From NCBI GenBank assembly GCA_018813905.1, contig JAHJAO010000098.1, positions 1-33,175 of the forward strand: a DNA stretch of 33,175 nucleotides. The letters are read 5' to 3'. Positions 23,829-32,636 of this stretch are shown in pieces; within the stretch, counting starts at the first letter, position 1; each line of letters begins with the position of its first letter. The position numbers and the translations under genes were made by a program. The notes under the pieces are model-generated. The model saw nothing but the letters and a program-made list of their open reading frames with translations. It had not been told where the DNA came from and searched no databases. This DNA is from Candidatus Omnitrophota bacterium (GTDB lineage Bacteria > Omnitrophota > Gorgyraeia > B26-G9).

Positions 23829-25931
23829 ATGTTAAAAAGAATCGACTTGGAATTTGGAAAAGAAAAATTGATTATTGAAACCGGCAGATTTGCCAAACAA
23901 GCTAGCGGTTCGGTCACTGTTCAATGCGGCGGTACGGTCGTATTGGTTACGGTGGTGATGTCCAAAGAGCCGAAGACGGATATTGATTTTTTACCTTTAA
24001 CCGTGGAATACAAAGAAAAGACTTATGCGGCCGGCCGGATCCCGGGCGGTTTTTTTAAACGCGAAGGCCGCCCCTCAGAGCGGGAAATACTGACCGCACG
24101 GCTTATTGATAGACCTATAAGGCCCTTATTTGATAAAGGCCTGAGGAACGAAATTCAAATAATCGCTATGGTGCTATCCAGCGACGGGAAGAATGAGCCG
24201 GATATCTTATCGATGATCGGCGCTTCTTGTGCTTTAACTATTTCGGATATACCTTTTGCCGGGCCTATTGGTGCGGTTAAAATTGGCAGAATTGATAATA
24301 AATTTATCGTGAATCCCGCTTATGATGAAATTGGGAAAAGCGATATAGAGCTTATTCTCGCTGGCAACAATGAAGGCCTCAATATGATCGAGGCCGGCTG
24401 TAAACAGGCCAGCGAAGAAATGATGTTGGAAGCGATGAAGTTCGGCTACGAACATTTAGTTGAAGTTATCAAGTTGCAGGATGAATTTGCCCTCAAATAC
24501 GGGAAGAAGAAAGAAAAAGTGGTTCTTTCGAAGATACCGGATGAATTATATTCAAAAGTAAAAGAGTTGTCTTTGGCTAAATTAAATGAAGTTTATAAAA
24601 TAAGCAGCAAAGAAAAAAGAGAGGAAGAATTAAGCCTAATAGCCAAGAATTTAATTACAGAGTTGATTGCTACTGATTCTTCGTATTCTGAGTTAGACGT
24701 GAAAGCCGCTTTAGTGCAAGTGGAAAGAGAGCAAGTGCGGAAGATGATCTTGGAAGATAAAAAACGCGTTGATGGCCGTTCTTATACCGATATTCGCCCC
24801 ATTGATATTCAAGTGGGAGTATTGCCGCGCACGCATGGTTCGGCGGTATTTACCCGTGGTCAAACGCAGAGTCTTTCGGTTGCTACTCTGGGTACGAGCG
24901 AAGACGAGCAAAAACTGGATTTTCTTTCGGGAGAATCATTTAAAAGTTTTATGTTGCACTATAATTTTCCGCCTTTCAGCGTGGGTGAGGCCCGGCCGAT
25001 GCGTGGAACCAGCCGGCGGGAAATCGGCCATGGGGCGTTGGCGGAAAGGGCGTTGGAATCGGTTATGCCCAGTAAAGAAACTTTTCCGTATACGGTGCGC
25101 CTGGTATCTGAGATTTTAGAGTCTAACGGCTCTTCCAGCATGGCTACCGTATGCGCTGCGACTTTATCGCTTATGGATGCCGGGGTTCCGATAACAGCGC
25201 CGGTAAGCGGTATCGCCTTAGGGCTGATTAAAGAGGCGAAAGGAACAGTTGTGCTTACCGATATCCTCGGGCTCGAAGATCATTTCGGCGATATGGATTT
25301 TAAGGTTACGGGGACAAAAGACGGGATAACCGCAATCCAGTTGGATTTAAAAATTGAATCCATAAGTTTTAAGATCTTAGAGATAGCTTTGCGTCAGGCA
25401 AAAGATGCCCGGTTGTATATTTTGGATGCAATGCTTAAGGTTATAGACAAACCCCGGCCGGAATTGTCTATGTATGCGCCGCGGATTACGACAATAAAAA
25501 TTCCTGAGGATAAAATTAAAGATGTTATCGGACCGGGCGGAAAGATAATTAAAAAAATCATAAGCGAAACCGGTGTTAAAATCGATATCGAAGATAACGG
25601 CATTGTATCTGTAGCTTCTATGGATGAAGCCGCGGCCAGGAAAGCAGTGGATATAATTAATGGCTTAGTAGCGGAGCCGGAAGCAGGCCGGATTTGCCAA
25701 GGCCGGATAACCAGGATTATGAACTTCGGCGCTTTTTGCGAGATTGCGCCTTATAATAAAGAGGGATTAATCCATGTTTCTGAGTTATCTGACACTTTTG
25801 TGAAAAATGTGGAAGATGTAGTAAAAGTCGGCGATGCTGTAGAAGTAAAGATTATCGAAATTGATTCCATGAACCGGATAAATCTCAGTATCAAACAGGC
25901 CAAAAAAGACAAAAAGGATAAAAATGAGTGA
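23829..25931 (+). CDS. pnp: Polyribonucleotide nucleotidyltransferase (PNPase)
   Basis: PNPase degrades RNA phosphorolytically from the 3' end and is part of the RNA turnover machinery. The 700-aa protein has two RNase PH-like domains (GGFFKREGRPSEREILTARL in the first; FPPFSVGEARPMRGTSRRE and the metal-binding DILGLEDHFGDMDFKV in the second). A KH domain (IGPGGKIIKKIISETG) and a C-terminal S1 domain (GRITRIMNFGAFCEI, HVSELSD) follow. Length and domain order are standard. It overlaps dut by 8 nt. Confidence 0.97.
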   Translation: MLKRIDLEFGKEKLIIETGRFAKQASGSVTVQCGGTVVLVTVVMSKEPKTDIDFLPLTVEYKEKTYAAGRIPGGFFKREGRPSEREILTARLIDRPIRPLFDKGLRNEIQIIAMVLSSDGKNEPDILSMIGASCALTISDIPFAGPIGAVKIGRIDNKFIVNPAYDEIGKSDIELILAGNNEGLNMIEAGCKQASEEMMLEAMKFGYEHLVEVIKLQDEFALKYGKKKEKVVLSKIPDELYSKVKELSLAKLNEVYKISSKEKREEELSLIAKNLITELIATDSSYSELDVKAALVQVEREQVRKMILEDKKRVDGRSYTDIRPIDIQVGVLPRTHGSAVFTRGQTQSLSVATLGTSEDEQKLDFLSGESFKSFMLHYNFPPFSVGEARPMRGTSRREIGHGALAERALESVMPSKETFPYTVRLVSEILESNGSSSMATVCAATLSLMDAGVPITAPVSGIALGLIKEAKGTVVLTDILGLEDHFGDMDFKVTGTKDGITAIQLDLKIESISFKILEIALRQAKDARLYILDAMLKVIDKPRPELSMYAPRITTIKIPEDKIKDVIGPGGKIIKKIISETGVKIDIEDNGIVSVASMDEAAARKAVDIINGLVAEPEAGRICQGRITRIMNFGAFCEIAPYNKEGLIHVSELSDTFVKNVEDVVKVGDAVEVKIIEIDSMNRINLSIKQAKKDKKDKNE

Positions 25932-26373
25932 TTTGACGATAAAGGTCAGGAAGAAAGAGAGCTGTGAGGATTTGCCTTTGCCCTCTTATATGAGTGCCGG
26001 TTCCAGCGGGATGGACTTGTATGCTGATGTAGAGTCTGAGCTTGTTATTGAGCCCGGCGATATAAAGATGGTTTCCGCCGGTATCTATATTAGCATTCCT
26101 CAGGGGTTTGAGGCACAGATTAGACCCCGAAGTGGGTTGGCGGCCAAGCACGGCATAAGTATCGTTAACACGCCGGGGACGATCGATGCCGACTATCGCG
26201 GCCTGATCAATATAATCTTAATAAATTTAGGGAAAAGCGCTTATACGGTTAAACGCGGGATGCGGATTGCCCAGATGGTGATAAATAAAGTCAGCCGTGC
26301 GGGACTTGACCTCGTCAATGAATTGGATGCGACTGCAAGAAACACGGGTGGGTTTGGCCATACGGGAGTTTGA
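25924..26373 (+). CDS. dut: Deoxyuridine 5'-triphosphate nucleotidohydrolase (dUTPase)
   Basis: dUTPase hydrolyses dUTP to dUMP and keeps uracil out of DNA. The 149-aa trimeric-type protein has all five motifs: SAGSSGMDLYAD, PRSGLAAKHG, GTIDADYRG (catalytic Asp), RIAQMVI and the C-terminal RNTGGFGHTG. aagga upstream within the end of pnp supports the start. Fully normal length; no unusual features. Confidence 0.96.
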   Translation: MSDLTIKVRKKESCEDLPLPSYMSAGSSGMDLYADVESELVIEPGDIKMVSAGIYISIPQGFEAQIRPRSGLAAKHGISIVNTPGTIDADYRGLINIILINLGKSAYTVKRGMRIAQMVINKVSRAGLDLVNELDATARNTGGFGHTGV

Positions 26374-26377
26374 GTTT

Positions 26378-28657
26378 ATGAGCGAAAAGCAGATCAGGGT
26401 GTTATGGTCAGTAGTGTTTTTTGGGATATGCGTTTTTCTGGTTGTCAGTTTTGTTTCTTACGATGCCAACGATATCCGCTTTAATACCTCAAGCCCCAAT
26501 TTCCACATTAAAAATTTTGGTGGTTATGTCGGAGCGTATCTAGTCTGGTCATTATTTTTTAGCGTAGGATTTAGCGCTTATTTCATTCCGCTGCTGTTTT
26601 CGTTCTGGGCAGTGAGTAAGATTATTGGTAAAACCCCCCAGAATTTATATGTTAAAATCTTAGGATTTATACTGGTGATTTTTTCTTTTTCTGCCTTGAT
26701 GAGCACTTTAAACGCAGCTTATAACGTAAGCCGGGTAAAGACAGGAGGGGTAGTTGGTTTTTATATTTCGTTATTTTTGACCAGATACTTTGGCCAAATC
26801 GGGACGATTGTAATCTTAGGGACAATTTTTCTTCTGGCGTTACTTTTGGCTTCTGAATTTTTAATTCTGCCGATAGTTATGGTTGCCGCGCAGAGTGCGA
26901 TGAATTTATTGAAATTAGGCGGTAAGGGTAAAGAAGCTTCTTTGATTAAGCTACAACGCGTTGCTGAAAAAAAGGTTGTTAAAGACAACAGCAGAGAAAA
27001 AACAGAAAAAGATATCTTGGCAGATAAAAGGCAGGTTAAGGATAGCCGTTCTCAAAAAGAAGTTGAGTTTCAAGAAATCGAAAAATCTAAGCTAATAATA
27101 AAAAAAGCAAAACCGCCCAGGCCACAGCCCAAACAAACAAGACCGATTGCGCCAAAATTTGTCGGAGACTATAAGTTGCCATCATTGGATTTACTTATTA
27201 CGCCGCCGCCAATTGAAGAAAGAATTATCAAAGACGATTTAGAGGGCAATTCCAAGGTTTTAGAGGAAACGCTGCGCGATTTTGGCATTGAAGTGAAAGT
27301 GGTAGAAGTGGAACAAGGCCCGGTAATTACGCGTTACGAATTGCAGCCCGCCCCTGGAGTAAAAATAACTCAGATTATGAACCTAAGCGATGATATCGCG
27401 CTCAATTTAAAAGCGCCGAGCGTACACATCGTTGCTCCGATCCCCGGCAAAGGGACAGTGGGTATTGATGTTCCCAATACCAAGGCAGCGCTTGTTTATC
27501 TTAAAGAGGTTATAGAATCGGCTGAATTCCAGAATTCCGAGTCAAAACTTACTTTGGCACTGGGCAAAGATATTTCCGGGGTGCCGCTGGTAACCGATTT
27601 AGCCGACATGCCGCATTTTTTGATTGCCGGCACTACCGGTTCGGGCAAGACTGTTTGTGTGAACTCATTGATTATGAGTTTGCTTTTTCAGGCCAGCCCC
27701 GAGGAAGTGAAACTTATTTTGGTAGATCCCAAGATGGTGGAAATGTCGATGTATAATGGATTGCCCCATTTAATTTGCCCGGTGGTAACCGATGTGAAAA
27801 AGGCCGCGGCGGCATTAGACTGGGCGGTTTCGGAGATGGAAGAACGGTATAAATTACTGGCCAAAGTCGGCGCCAGGAATATAATTGCTTTCAACCGCAA
27901 GGTAAAAGAAGGACTATTAAAAGATATCGATGATGGGGATAAGAAAGTTAGCTTGGAACCTATGCCGTATATCGTAATAATCATCGATGAACTTGCGGAT
28001 ATGATGCTTTTAGCCGCAAAAGAAGTCGAGGGCTCCATTACCCGGTTAGCACAGCTTTCGCGTGCGGTGGGTATCCATCTGATTTTAGCTACGCAGCGGC
28101 CTTCGGTGGATGTGGTCACTGGCGTAATAAAAGCGAATTTTCCGGCTCGGGTATCTTTTCGTGTTGCTAGCAAAGTTGATTCCCGCACCGTTTTGGATAT
28201 GAACGGAGCGGATAAGCTTTTAGGCCGGGGGGACATGCTTTTTTTAAAACCCGGTAATTTTAAACTTATCCGGTCCCAATCAAGTCTAGTCTGCGATAAA
28301 GAAATTGAGGCGGTTGTTGCTTTTGCCAAGGAGCAGCGTTCCGCCGTATATACGGAAGAAATTTTAAAAGAACAGGAAAAAATTTTTAGCTATAAAGATC
28401 GGGCGAAAGATGAACTGTTTGAAGAAGCCGCAAAACTTGTTATTAACACAAAACAAGCCTCGGTTTCTATGCTGCAGCGCCGCCTGCGTCTTGGCTATGC
28501 CCGTGCGGCGCGTCTGATTGATATGATGGAAGAAGAAGGGATTGTTGGCTCATTTCGCGGTTCAAAACCGCGGGAAATCCTGGTGGACAGCTGGGAAGAT
28601 ATTACGGCGGCCAAAGGACACGATGCCGAAGACACAAGCGGTGAGGAATTAGAGTAA
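26378..28657 (+). CDS. ftsK: DNA translocase FtsK/SpoIIIE
   Basis: FtsK is an ATP-driven DNA pump at the division septum that clears and resolves chromosome termini. The 759-aa protein has about four N-terminal membrane helices (first ~190 residues) and then a charged Lys-, Glu- and Pro-rich linker. The motor follows, with Walker A GTTGSGKT at 418-425, Walker B-like IVIIIDELADMM and LSRAVGIHLILATQRPS. The C-terminal gamma winged helix (MLQRRLRLGYARAARLID, ending GSKPREIL) recognises polar sequences. ATG 26378 is chosen because gggag (26364-26368) is correctly spaced; the frame is open further upstream but that lies inside dut. Confidence 0.95.
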   Translation: MSEKQIRVLWSVVFFGICVFLVVSFVSYDANDIRFNTSSPNFHIKNFGGYVGAYLVWSLFFSVGFSAYFIPLLFSFWAVSKIIGKTPQNLYVKILGFILVIFSFSALMSTLNAAYNVSRVKTGGVVGFYISLFLTRYFGQIGTIVILGTIFLLALLLASEFLILPIVMVAAQSAMNLLKLGGKGKEASLIKLQRVAEKKVVKDNSREKTEKDILADKRQVKDSRSQKEVEFQEIEKSKLIIKKAKPPRPQPKQTRPIAPKFVGDYKLPSLDLLITPPPIEERIIKDDLEGNSKVLEETLRDFGIEVKVVEVEQGPVITRYELQPAPGVKITQIMNLSDDIALNLKAPSVHIVAPIPGKGTVGIDVPNTKAALVYLKEVIESAEFQNSESKLTLALGKDISGVPLVTDLADMPHFLIAGTTGSGKTVCVNSLIMSLLFQASPEEVKLILVDPKMVEMSMYNGLPHLICPVVTDVKKAAAALDWAVSEMEERYKLLAKVGARNIIAFNRKVKEGLLKDIDDGDKKVSLEPMPYIVIIIDELADMMLLAAKEVEGSITRLAQLSRAVGIHLILATQRPSVDVVTGVIKANFPARVSFRVASKVDSRTVLDMNGADKLLGRGDMLFLKPGNFKLIRSQSSLVCDKEIEAVVAFAKEQRSAVYTEEILKEQEKIFSYKDRAKDELFEEAAKLVINTKQASVSMLQRRLRLGYARAARLIDMMEEEGIVGSFRGSKPREILVDSWEDITAAKGHDAEDTSGEELE

Positions 28658-28685
28658 CGCTGGATTATACCGGACAATTTTACAC

Positions 28686-28740
28686 TAAAGCCAAAGACCA
28701 AAAGATAAAAAAAAGATAACGGTCCTTGGCTTTAACTTTT
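28686..28740 (+). terminator. Hairpin after ftsK, probable terminator
   Basis: taaagccaaagacc (28686-28699) pairs with ggtccttggcttta (28721-28734), 14 bp with one A-C mismatch, around an A-rich 21-nt loop. A short T-run (actttt) follows, so it may end the rpsO-pnp-dut-ftsK transcript. The loop is longer than in most intrinsic terminators, hence the moderate confidence. Confidence 0.5.
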
Positions 28741-28760
28741 AAGCGGTTAAAAAAATAAAA

Positions 28761-30080
28761 ATGGAAAACATTTTTTTGCTTAATTTAGGTTGCGCAAAAA
28801 ACCTTGTAGATTCCGAAATTATGCTCGGATTTTTGGAAAAGGAAGGGTTCCGCCAGACACATTATCCTGAACGCGCGGATTTAGCTATTGTCAATAGTTG
28901 TGCGTTTATCCAAGAGGCAAAACAGGAATCTATAGATGCGATTTTTGATTTGGTAAAGTTGAAAAATAAAGGAAGATTAAAAAAGATAATTGTGGCGGGG
29001 TGTTTGCCGTCGAGATATAATGTGCGTCTTTCCCGGCTTTTGCCGGAAGTGGATGCTTTTTTAGGGCCGGGGGATATTGATAAAATTTGTCAAATTATCC
29101 GAGCAAGTTTGAGCGGGCAGAACTTATTTCTGGCCGGGGCGGGGCATTATTTGTATTCACCCCGGACCCCGCGGAAAATGCAGACCCCACGCCATTATGC
29201 CTATGTGAAGATTGCTGACGGTTGCAATAACCGTTGCAGTTATTGCGTTATACCTAAAATCCGCGGTGACTATAAATCGAGACCGATGGAGTCGATAGTC
29301 AAAGAAGCCGTGTTTTTGGCTGAACGGGGCGTTAAGGAAATTAACCTTATAAGTCAGGACACCACATTTTATGGATATGATTGTTATGGCGATTATAAAT
29401 TAGAGGTGTTACTCAAGAAATTAGTAAAGATTAAAAAATTAAGATGGATAAGGATTTTGTACACCCATCCCCGCCACCTTACCAAAAATATTTTAGATAT
29501 CATTAGTCGGGAGCCCAAAATATGTAATTATATCGATTTGCCTATTCAGCATATCAGTGGTAATATATTAAAACTGATGCGCCGCCGGGTTACAACTTGC
29601 TTTATTAAACGGTTAATAGATGAGGTTAGGCAAAGTATCCCAAATGTCGCTTTAAGGAGCACGCTTATTGTTGGTTTTCCGCAAGAGGAAGAAAGAGATT
29701 TTCGGGAACTTTATGATTTTGTCCGGAAGATAAGGTTTGAACGTCTGGGGCTATTTAAGTATTCACAGGAAGAAGATACCGCCGCGGCCGCTCTTGTAAA
29801 ACAAGTGCCGGACAAAGTAAAAGAAAGTCGTTACCGGAAAATCATGCTTTTACAGCAGAAAATAAGCCAACAGATAAACCGGAGCTTTATTGGTAAAGAT
29901 ATGGAAGTGATGATCGAAAAAAGTGACCGGCACGGGCTTGCACTAGCGCGCAGCCGGTATGATGCGCCGGATATCGATCAGCTTGTGTATGTGAAGGGGC
30001 GTAATTTGAAAGCAGGCGATTTAATCGGGGTGAGAATAAGCGGGGCTTCATCATACGATCTTTTGGGAGAACGAATATGA
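28761..30080 (+). CDS. rimO: Ribosomal protein uS12 methylthiotransferase
   Basis: RimO is a radical-SAM enzyme that methylthiolates an Asp of ribosomal protein S12. The 439-aa protein has the N-terminal MTTase domain with its cluster cysteines C11 (LNLGCAKNLVDSE), C47 (NSCAF) and C81 (AGCLPSR). The radical-SAM triplet C155, C159, C162 (GCNNRCSYC) follows, and a C-terminal TRAM-type domain ends the protein. LGCAKNLVDSE and the length separate RimO from MiaB. No clear Shine-Dalgarno precedes the ATG. The stop overlaps pgsA by 4 nt (ATGA). Confidence 0.95.
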   Translation: MENIFLLNLGCAKNLVDSEIMLGFLEKEGFRQTHYPERADLAIVNSCAFIQEAKQESIDAIFDLVKLKNKGRLKKIIVAGCLPSRYNVRLSRLLPEVDAFLGPGDIDKICQIIRASLSGQNLFLAGAGHYLYSPRTPRKMQTPRHYAYVKIADGCNNRCSYCVIPKIRGDYKSRPMESIVKEAVFLAERGVKEINLISQDTTFYGYDCYGDYKLEVLLKKLVKIKKLRWIRILYTHPRHLTKNILDIISREPKICNYIDLPIQHISGNILKLMRRRVTTCFIKRLIDEVRQSIPNVALRSTLIVGFPQEEERDFRELYDFVRKIRFERLGLFKYSQEEDTAAAALVKQVPDKVKESRYRKIMLLQQKISQQINRSFIGKDMEVMIEKSDRHGLALARSRYDAPDIDQLVYVKGRNLKAGDLIGVRISGASSYDLLGERI

Positions 30081-30664
30081 ATTTACCAAACCGATTGACG
30101 GTGTTGAGGATAATTCTCACTTTTATTTTCATGTTTTTACTTTTTTCCGAAGGGTTGTTGGCTAAGATAATGGCCTTGGTCGTATTTACGCTTGCGTGTG
30201 TGAGCGATTTTTTCGATGGATATCTGGCTCGCAAGTACAATCTCATTACCGATTTAGGAAAACTTCTGGACCCGCTTGCCGATAAAATCCTGGTGTTATC
30301 GGCATATCTGGCTTTTTTGGAAATGCGGATTATTGCGGCCTGGATGGTAGCGATTATAATACTACGGGAACTTATTATCTCCGGGGTGCGCTTTTTGGCT
30401 ACAAGCAAAGGAAAAATTTTAGCCGCAGCCAAAGCGGGCAAACATAAAACCGTTTCTCAAATGGTCTCTATTTTTATCATATTGGCTTATATAATCATAA
30501 AAGAAATTTGCCTGGGTTTTAACTTCTGGAATGCAAAAATAGAATTTTGGGTAAAATTCGCGATTTACCTATTAATGCTTATCACCGTGGCTTTAACTGT
30601 GATTTCGGGGATATTTTATCTTAAAGAAAACAGGGGAATATTTAAAAATGCAAAAAATAGTTAG
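30077..30664 (+). CDS. pgsA: CDP-diacylglycerol--glycerol-3-phosphate 3-phosphatidyltransferase
   Basis: PgsA makes phosphatidylglycerophosphate in the inner membrane. The 195-aa protein contains the complete CDP-alcohol phosphotransferase motif: D47-G48-x2-A51-R52-x8-G61-x3-D65-x3-D69. Hydrophobic helices surround it, consistent with the usual six-helix fold. gggaga precedes the ATG. It overlaps pgpA by 17 nt, coupling consecutive steps of phosphatidylglycerol synthesis. Confidence 0.95.
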   Translation: MNLPNRLTVLRIILTFIFMFLLFSEGLLAKIMALVVFTLACVSDFFDGYLARKYNLITDLGKLLDPLADKILVLSAYLAFLEMRIIAAWMVAIIILRELIISGVRFLATSKGKILAAAKAGKHKTVSQMVSIFIILAYIIIKEICLGFNFWNAKIEFWVKFAIYLLMLITVALTVISGIFYLKENRGIFKNAKNS

Positions 30665-31100
30665 GTGCCTGGCCACATTTTTTTATATCGGGTACTTGCC
30701 GAAAATGCCGGGTACATACGCAAGCTTTATCGGTATACTTATTTATTTTTTTATAAGAAACAGCTTTTCGGCCTACCTTATTGTTTGCGCGCTTTTAGCC
30801 ATTATTGGTTTCTGGACCGGGACCCGTGCGAAAAAGATGTTCGGCGAGAAAGATTCGCGCCTTATCGTGATTGATGAAGTGTGCGGAATGGTGCTATGTT
30901 TTTTTCTTATATCGGCGAGTTTTACTAAACTGCTTCTGGGCTTTGCCCTGTTTCGGATTTTTGATATTATTAAGCCCTTTCCGGCGAACATCGTCCAGAG
31001 ATTAAAAGGGAGCCCGGGGATAATGGGTGATGATATTATTGCCGCACTTTACACTAATCTGGCTTTAAGAGTTTTTATGGCCGTGTTCGGGGATTTTTAA
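30648..31100 (+). CDS. pgpA: Phosphatidylglycerophosphatase A
   Basis: PgpA dephosphorylates phosphatidylglycerophosphate to phosphatidylglycerol, the step right after PgsA. The 150-aa membrane protein has the family motifs FFYIGYLPKMPGTYAS near the N-terminus, DSRLIVIDEVCGM in the middle and FRIFDIIKPFP followed by GIMGDDIIAALYTN. Hydrophobic segments flank these. It is the last gene of the rimO-pgsA-pgpA run and faces thpR tail to tail. Confidence 0.93.
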   Translation: MQKIVRCLATFFYIGYLPKMPGTYASFIGILIYFFIRNSFSAYLIVCALLAIIGFWTGTRAKKMFGEKDSRLIVIDEVCGMVLCFFLISASFTKLLLGFALFRIFDIIKPFPANIVQRLKGSPGIMGDDIIAALYTNLALRVFMAVFGDF

Positions 31101-31195
31101 CCCTTCGACAGAAATCACCGGGCTCAAGCCCGGTGGGATGAATGCAAAATTGTTTTTCTGCTCAGGGAGCCTCGGCCTTTAGGCCGACGGGCTCC
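31101..31195. repeat. Pair of strong REP-like hairpins between convergent genes
   Basis: Hairpin one is caccgggc (31116-31123) with gcccggtg (31128-31135), 8 bp around a TCAA loop. Hairpin two is ggagcctcggcc (31166-31177) with ggccga..ggctcc (31182-31195), 12 bp with a 2-nt bulge around a TTTA loop. Flanking cccttcgaca (31101) and tgctcaggg (31159-31167) look like two halves of a known dispersed palindrome, separated by the first hairpin. The position between pgpA and thpR suits a bidirectional terminator, although T-runs are weak. Confidence 0.6.
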
Positions 31196-31197
31196 AC

Positions 31198-31770
31198 TCA
31201 GGCGGTTAGTTTTTTCTCGTATAACTTCTCATATATCGCACCCTGGGGAGTCAGTTCGCTTTTAAATAAGATAATTCTATCAATATCAGCGGATAAATTC
31301 TTTGGTTTAATTTGAGAGAATATCCCGCTAATTTCGTTCCGGTTTTCAATAGATTTAACTCTAGCCAGGGTCAGATGCGGATAAAACTCTTTAGCTTCTT
31401 TTTTAAATCCTGCCCGGGATAATCTTATTTCCAACTTATCCTGGATGTCTTGAATAATCGCGATAGCGTTATCTATGCCAACCCAGATGATGCGCGGGGT
31501 GGTTATGTCCGGGAAAGCGTTAATCTGGGCGAGCGAAACAGAGAATGGTTTTTCTTCCCGCGCGATTCCATCGAGGGTATTCCCGATATAGTTTAAATGG
31601 GTTACGGTTATATTGCCTAAAAATTTTAGAGTAAGGTGGATGTTCTCCGGCTTTACCCAGGTTAATTTCCCGCGTAAATGCTGTTTTAATCCGTCCTGAA
31701 TAATTTTCAATTCCTGTCGCAGTTCTCTACCGATGTCGATAGCGATAAAAGCCCGGATAACTTTATTCAT
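31198..31770 (-). CDS. thpR: RNA 2',3'-cyclic phosphodiesterase (2'-5' RNA ligase family)
   Basis: ThpR opens 2',3'-cyclic phosphate ends of RNA and belongs to the 2H phosphoesterase superfamily. The 190-aa protein has both catalytic HxTx motifs, H45-L-T47 (ENIHLTLKF) and H132-L-T134 (YPHLTLARV), at the usual spacing, and an N-terminal RAFIAIDI strand. It is the only minus-strand gene of the window. A near-consensus promoter places the transcription start almost at the ATG, so it may be translated without a leader. Confidence 0.92.
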   Translation of the reverse strand: MNKVIRAFIAIDIGRELRQELKIIQDGLKQHLRGKLTWVKPENIHLTLKFLGNITVTHLNYIGNTLDGIAREEKPFSVSLAQINAFPDITTPRIIWVGIDNAIAIIQDIQDKLEIRLSRAGFKKEAKEFYPHLTLARVKSIENRNEISGIFSQIKPKNLSADIDRIILFKSELTPQGAIYEKLYEKKLTA

Positions 31771-31777
31771 GAGGCCT

Positions 31778-31806
31778 ATTATAAAACCGGCAGCCGTTTT
31801 TGTAAA
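31778..31806 (-). promoter_or_regulatory. Promoter of thpR, predicted leaderless transcript
   Basis: On the minus strand TTTACA (31806-31801), a 17-nt spacer and a perfect TATAAT (31783-31778) lie just before the gene. Transcription should begin about 7 nt on, near 31771, while the A of the thpR ATG is 31770. No Shine-Dalgarno could then be in the message. Confidence 0.6.
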
Positions 31807-31850
31807 GCATTACCTAATGACGGGTTAAGAATTTAGTTTTAAAAATGGGC

Positions 31851-31879
31851 TTGTAAAATTACAGATTAAGCGGTAAGAT
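31851..31879 (+). promoter_or_regulatory. Promoter of the TrkA-C membrane protein gene
   Basis: TTGTAA (31851-31856), 17-nt spacer, TAAGAT (31874-31879). Each box matches four of six consensus positions. The predicted start near 31886 gives a short leader holding a strong aaggagg (31900-31906) before GTG 31912. It is divergent from the thpR promoter. Confidence 0.45.
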
Positions 31880-31911
31880 AAAATAACAGTTAAAAATCCA
31901 AGGAGGTAAAA

Positions 31912-32628
31912 GTGGGTGGAATGTATTTTTTGATGCCTACGCTACTGGTTGTATTTATTTCTTTTTTAGTTGTGCGGGCAGCGGCAATTGCCTTAATGAT
32001 GACGGGTATGGACGAAAAAAGGGCGCGTTTTCAAGCCATATCCGCCTTTACCGGAACCGGATTTACGACCCGGGAGGCGGAATACGTGGTCAATAATCCC
32101 CGGCGAAGGCAGATTGTAAGCTGGCTGATGATTCTGGGTAATGCGGGTATTGTTACTCTGATCGTAACCGCTACTTCGTCTTTTGTTTCGACGCAGGGGC
32201 ATTCGTTTATTTTTAATTTCCTGGTGCTTGTGCTCGGCGGATTTCTTATTTACCGCGTTGCAACCAATCGTGGATTTATCCGCCGCTGGGAAACTTTTAT
32301 CGAGGATAAGCTGGCAAAATCAAAAGGCGTGGAAGAAGGGATAACGGAAGATTTACTTCATCTGCTCGAAGGCTATGGTCTTCTGCGTCTGATTATAACG
32401 GAAAGCTCTTCTTTGGTCGGCAGCTCTCTATTGGAGCACAGGTTGACGGAAAAAGGGTTGCTGGTGCTTGGTATCGAAAGAGATAAGAAATGGATGCCGA
32501 TTCCAAAAGCAAAAGAAGTAATAAAGGAGGGAGATCGCGTTGTGGTTTATGGCCCGATAGATGTTATCCGCAGCGTGTTTAAGTCGGAACCGAAAAAAAA
32601 TGATGAAAAGCTAATGGAAGATATTTAG
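31912..32628 (+). CDS. Small membrane protein with TrkA C-terminal (RCK_C) domain
   Basis: A 238-aa protein. Hydrophobic segments lie at about 5-30, 68-88 and 96-115, and are followed by a soluble domain that looks like a TrkA C-terminal (RCK_C) ligand-binding module (SSLVGSSLLEHRLTEKGLLV, EGDRVVVYGP). Between the first two helices, AISAFTGTGFTTREAE resembles the selectivity-filter loop of TrkH/KtrB potassium transporters, but only one such repeat is present, where the transporters have four. It starts at GTG with an ideal aaggagg 5 nt away. A role in cation movement or its sensing is plausible but unproven. Confidence 0.7.
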   Translation: MGGMYFLMPTLLVVFISFLVVRAAAIALMMTGMDEKRARFQAISAFTGTGFTTREAEYVVNNPRRRQIVSWLMILGNAGIVTLIVTATSSFVSTQGHSFIFNFLVLVLGGFLIYRVATNRGFIRRWETFIEDKLAKSKGVEEGITEDLLHLLEGYGLLRLIITESSSLVGSSLLEHRLTEKGLLVLGIERDKKWMPIPKAKEVIKEGDRVVVYGPIDVIRSVFKSEPKKNDEKLMEDI

Positions 32629-32636
32629 GAGATATT

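Noticed and set aside
27688-28329. A 213-codon open frame on the minus strand
   Set aside because: It is the complement of the FtsK motor domain; no ribosome site, promoter or recognisable protein feature.
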